Shown one piece after another: positions 61,987 through 64,000 of a stretch of 64,000 nt of DNA. The stretch comes from Flavobacterium sp. KS-LB2 (GTDB lineage: Bacteria; Bacteroidota; Bacteroidia; Flavobacteriales; Flavobacteriaceae). Each line of letters begins with the position of its first letter. Position 1 is the stretch's first letter. The stretch is taken from the NCBI RefSeq assembly GCF_036895565.1, contig NZ_CP145904.1, forward strand, positions 620,001 through 684,000. The letters are read 5' to 3'. Under the pieces are notes generated by a model. The model was not told the origin of the DNA. It worked only from the letters and a program-made list of their open reading frames with translations, and did no database searches. The translations under genes and the position numbers were made by a program.

Positions 61987-63936
61987 ATGAAAAAAAATAC
62001 TTTTAGAATATTAATGTTGTTTGTGCTGTTTTTTTCTATTTTTTCCTATTCACAAAATGACAAGGAAAAAAATGTTATTTTAAATCAAACTAATGTTTCA
62101 AACCTTAAGAAATTGAAAATAGAATTAGGTAAGAGTCGAATAAAAAAATATGAAAAAGCGGTAACAGTTGCAAAACAAAATGGTTGGCCAATTAAATTTA
62201 CTAGTGCTGATGGAAATTTTGCAGAAATAAAAGAGGTTACTGATGAGGGATTTCCATTGTATCGTGTAACTAGAAATGAAGGGTCAGCATTTACCTCTAG
62301 GGTAAATAAATTACGCACTAATGGTGGATTAGGCTTGAGTTTAACTGGTAATGGATTGTTTGTTGGGGTATGGGATCAAGACAATGCAACTATCACACAT
62401 GAGGATTTTGGAGGTAGAGCTTTTGTTTTTGATAATAATACGAGTCCAACTTCTTTTCATTCAAGTCATGTTACCGGAACGATGATTAGTTCTGGTGCAA
62501 ACTCAACCGATGGGCTAGGCCGAGGTATTGCGTATGAGGCGTTTGCTTATGTTAGTAATTGGACTCGGGATTTGGAAGAGATGACGGAATTAGCTACAAA
62601 TAATGGTTTGTTGCTGTCTAATCATTCTTATGGACTTCTAGCAACTAGTGCAAGTTTTCCAGAATACATTTTTGGTGCTTACAGGAATGATTCAAGGGAT
62701 TTAGATCAAATAGCTTTTGATGCGCCGTATTATCAGCCTGTTATTGCAGCTGGGAATGATAGGAATAAAGTTCCTAATATTAATGCTGCAAAAGATGGAT
62801 ATGATTTATTGACGGATTTTAGTACTGCAAAAAATGCTATTGTTGTTGCTGCTGTAGAAGGTTTGGGGGTTAATGGGTATGTTAATTCAAGTAGTGTTGT
62901 TATGTCTAATTTTAGTAGTTGGGGTCCAACAGATGATAATCGTATAAAACCAGATATTTCTACAAAAGGAGTCAATGTATTTTCAACAACTAATGCAGCA
63001 AGTAATAAAGGCTATGGAACGATTTCAGGGACTTCAATGGCTGCCCCCGGTGTGACTGGTACCTTATTGTTGCTTCAAGAGCATTTTAGAAATATTACTA
63101 GTGGGTTCATGCGATCTGCTACATTGAGAGGTTTGATGATTCATAGTGCAGATGAAGCAGGAGATGCTGATGGGCCAGATCCAAGATTTGGTTGGGGTTT
63201 GATAAACGCTGAAAAAGCAGCGTTATTGATTTCTAATGCATATCAAGCAAACAATAAAGTTTTGATTCAGGAATTTGATTCAAGAACAACACCTTTGATG
63301 CAAGGGACTTCTTTTACTAAAACAATAAAGGCAAAGGGTACAGAGCCATTGGTAGCTACTATTTCTTGGACTGATCGTGCCGGGTTGACTAATACAAGTA
63401 CTGTTGATTTAACAACTCCGGTCTTGATTAATGATTTGGATATAAGAATTACAAAAAATACAGAAGTTTTTTTTCCATGGCGTCTAAATGATATCAAAAG
63501 TCAGCCAGCTATTAGAGCGGATAATACTGTTGATAATATTGAGAAAATTGAAATTAATAATCCTGTTAATGATTTCTATACCATAACAGTTAGTCATAAG
63601 GGAAATCTAGTAGGTAATAGCCAGGATTTTTCGTTAATAGTTTCGGGTATAGATGAGAGTAACTTAGCAACTAATGAATCTGATTTTAAAGCATTAAATG
63701 TATGGCCTAATCCAATGAATGATTTTGTTAATATATCGGTTCTATCAGATCTTTCTGATGAAATGTATTTAGAGGTTTATGATATTTTAGGAATTAGACA
63801 ACTTTCTAAAAGAATAGATTATTCAAATGCCGGTTTTGTTAATTCAATACAAGTGAATTCTCTTAAAAAAGGGCTTTATATTTTTAAAATTATGCAAGGA
63901 AAAAAGCAATCTATTTGGAAAATATTAAAAAATTAA
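61987..63936 (+). CDS. S8 subtilisin-like protease with T9SS sorting domain
   Basis: Secreted serine protease of 649 aa. A signal peptide ending FSYSQ is followed by a propeptide-like region to about residue 105. The catalytic residues are Asp130 (FVGVWDQDN), His161 (HSSHVTGTM) and Ser350 (GTSMAAPG), and Asn257 in AAGND is the oxyanion residue. A beta-sandwich domain occupies about residues 430-560. The last 75 residues (LNVWPNPMNDFVNISVL ... KKGLYIFKIMQGKK) are a T9SS type A sorting domain. It lies downstream of susCD, so it may supply peptides for that importer. Confidence 0.95.
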   Translation: MKKNTFRILMLFVLFFSIFSYSQNDKEKNVILNQTNVSNLKKLKIELGKSRIKKYEKAVTVAKQNGWPIKFTSADGNFAEIKEVTDEGFPLYRVTRNEGSAFTSRVNKLRTNGGLGLSLTGNGLFVGVWDQDNATITHEDFGGRAFVFDNNTSPTSFHSSHVTGTMISSGANSTDGLGRGIAYEAFAYVSNWTRDLEEMTELATNNGLLLSNHSYGLLATSASFPEYIFGAYRNDSRDLDQIAFDAPYYQPVIAAGNDRNKVPNINAAKDGYDLLTDFSTAKNAIVVAAVEGLGVNGYVNSSSVVMSNFSSWGPTDDNRIKPDISTKGVNVFSTTNAASNKGYGTISGTSMAAPGVTGTLLLLQEHFRNITSGFMRSATLRGLMIHSADEAGDADGPDPRFGWGLINAEKAALLISNAYQANNKVLIQEFDSRTTPLMQGTSFTKTIKAKGTEPLVATISWTDRAGLTNTSTVDLTTPVLINDLDIRITKNTEVFFPWRLNDIKSQPAIRADNTVDNIEKIEINNPVNDFYTITVSHKGNLVGNSQDFSLIVSGIDESNLATNESDFKALNVWPNPMNDFVNISVLSDLSDEMYLEVYDILGIRQLSKRIDYSNAGFVNSIQVNSLKKGLYIFKIMQGKKQSIWKILKN

Positions 63937-64000
63937 ACTAAATATTGTTAAAATTTTTCTTTTAATATTTTTTTTATTTAAAAAAATCAGAATAAGCAAT

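Noticed and set aside
1..64000. CRISPR arrays, prophage, transposases, restriction or toxin-antitoxin modules
   Set aside because: Looked for on both strands; no regularly spaced repeats, no transposase or phage protein motifs. The DUF2975/HTH pair was considered as a toxin-antitoxin module, but the membrane protein is a known non-toxin family.

Overview
The window looks like a piece of the chromosome of a Flavobacterium-type bacterium (Bacteroidota, Flavobacteriia). The DNA is AT-rich. Promoters carry the Bacteroidota -7 box TAnnTTTG, and Shine-Dalgarno sequences are scarce. Gene content is typical of the group: a complete gldKLMN gliding/type IX secretion (T9SS) core, two proteins with T9SS C-terminal sorting domains, a SusC/SusD pair, a second TonB-dependent receptor, many SNDDD-type lipoproteins, and Bacteroidota-restricted DUF families. 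I see no phage, insertion sequence or CRISPR array. I could not measure GC content or search databases; all family calls come from reading the sequence.

Layout. 1-4.8 kb: gldK, gldL, gldM and gldN on the plus strand, closed by a strong terminator. 4.9-12.3 kb: housekeeping and membrane genes (FAD oxidoreductase, DUF983, ABC-F ATPase, a divergent App1 lipid phosphatase/lipid kinase pair, a GNAT-like protein, pterin dehydratase, DUF1761). 12.5-17.8 kb: leucine-rich-repeat protein, two identical initiator tRNA genes in tandem, GTPases Era and Der, a DUF2975/HTH pair. 17.9-22 kb: DUF2490 protein, a TonB-dependent receptor and an Rrf2-type regulator; between the last two lies an unlisted 31-codon Cys-rich leader ORF with direct repeats and a candidate operator. 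22.1-25.4 kb: minus-strand operon M23 peptidase - MerR - LemA - TPM - TPM. 25.8-38.5 kb: alaS, lipoproteins, GSCFA, DUF4230, phenylalanine hydroxylase, small membrane proteins, phytase-like lipoprotein, truncated hemoglobin, DUF4136, hutU and a small DUF5522 gene. 38.6-45 kb: HExxH small protein, T9SS cargo protein, PLP deaminase family, glucosaminidase/LysM, hemL, Spy-like protein. 45.1-47 kb: a 37-aa membrane peptide overlapping an unrecognised 604-aa protein with seven clustered cysteines. 47.1-50.6 kb: a probable copper locus (Cys/Met small protein, MbnP-like lipoprotein, MbnH-like di-haem protein, outer-membrane barrel). 50.8-56.7 kb: DUF4394 lipoprotein, lysS, lipoprotein, lipB, rnhB. 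56.9-64 kb: SusC, SusD, and an S8 subtilisin with a T9SS sorting domain.

How the genes connect. The GldKLMN core would export the two sorting-domain proteins near 39.4 and 62 kb. The pterin dehydratase near 11.5 kb would recycle the cofactor of the phenylalanine hydroxylase near 31-33 kb. SusC/SusD beside a secreted subtilisin suggests uptake of peptides rather than glycans.

The most interesting non-standard items are the leader ORF/Rrf2/TonB-receptor control region, the MbnP/MbnH locus with two added Cys-motif proteins, the 37-aa/604-aa coupled pair, and an intergenic repeat family whose hairpin keeps its loop while its stem covaries.
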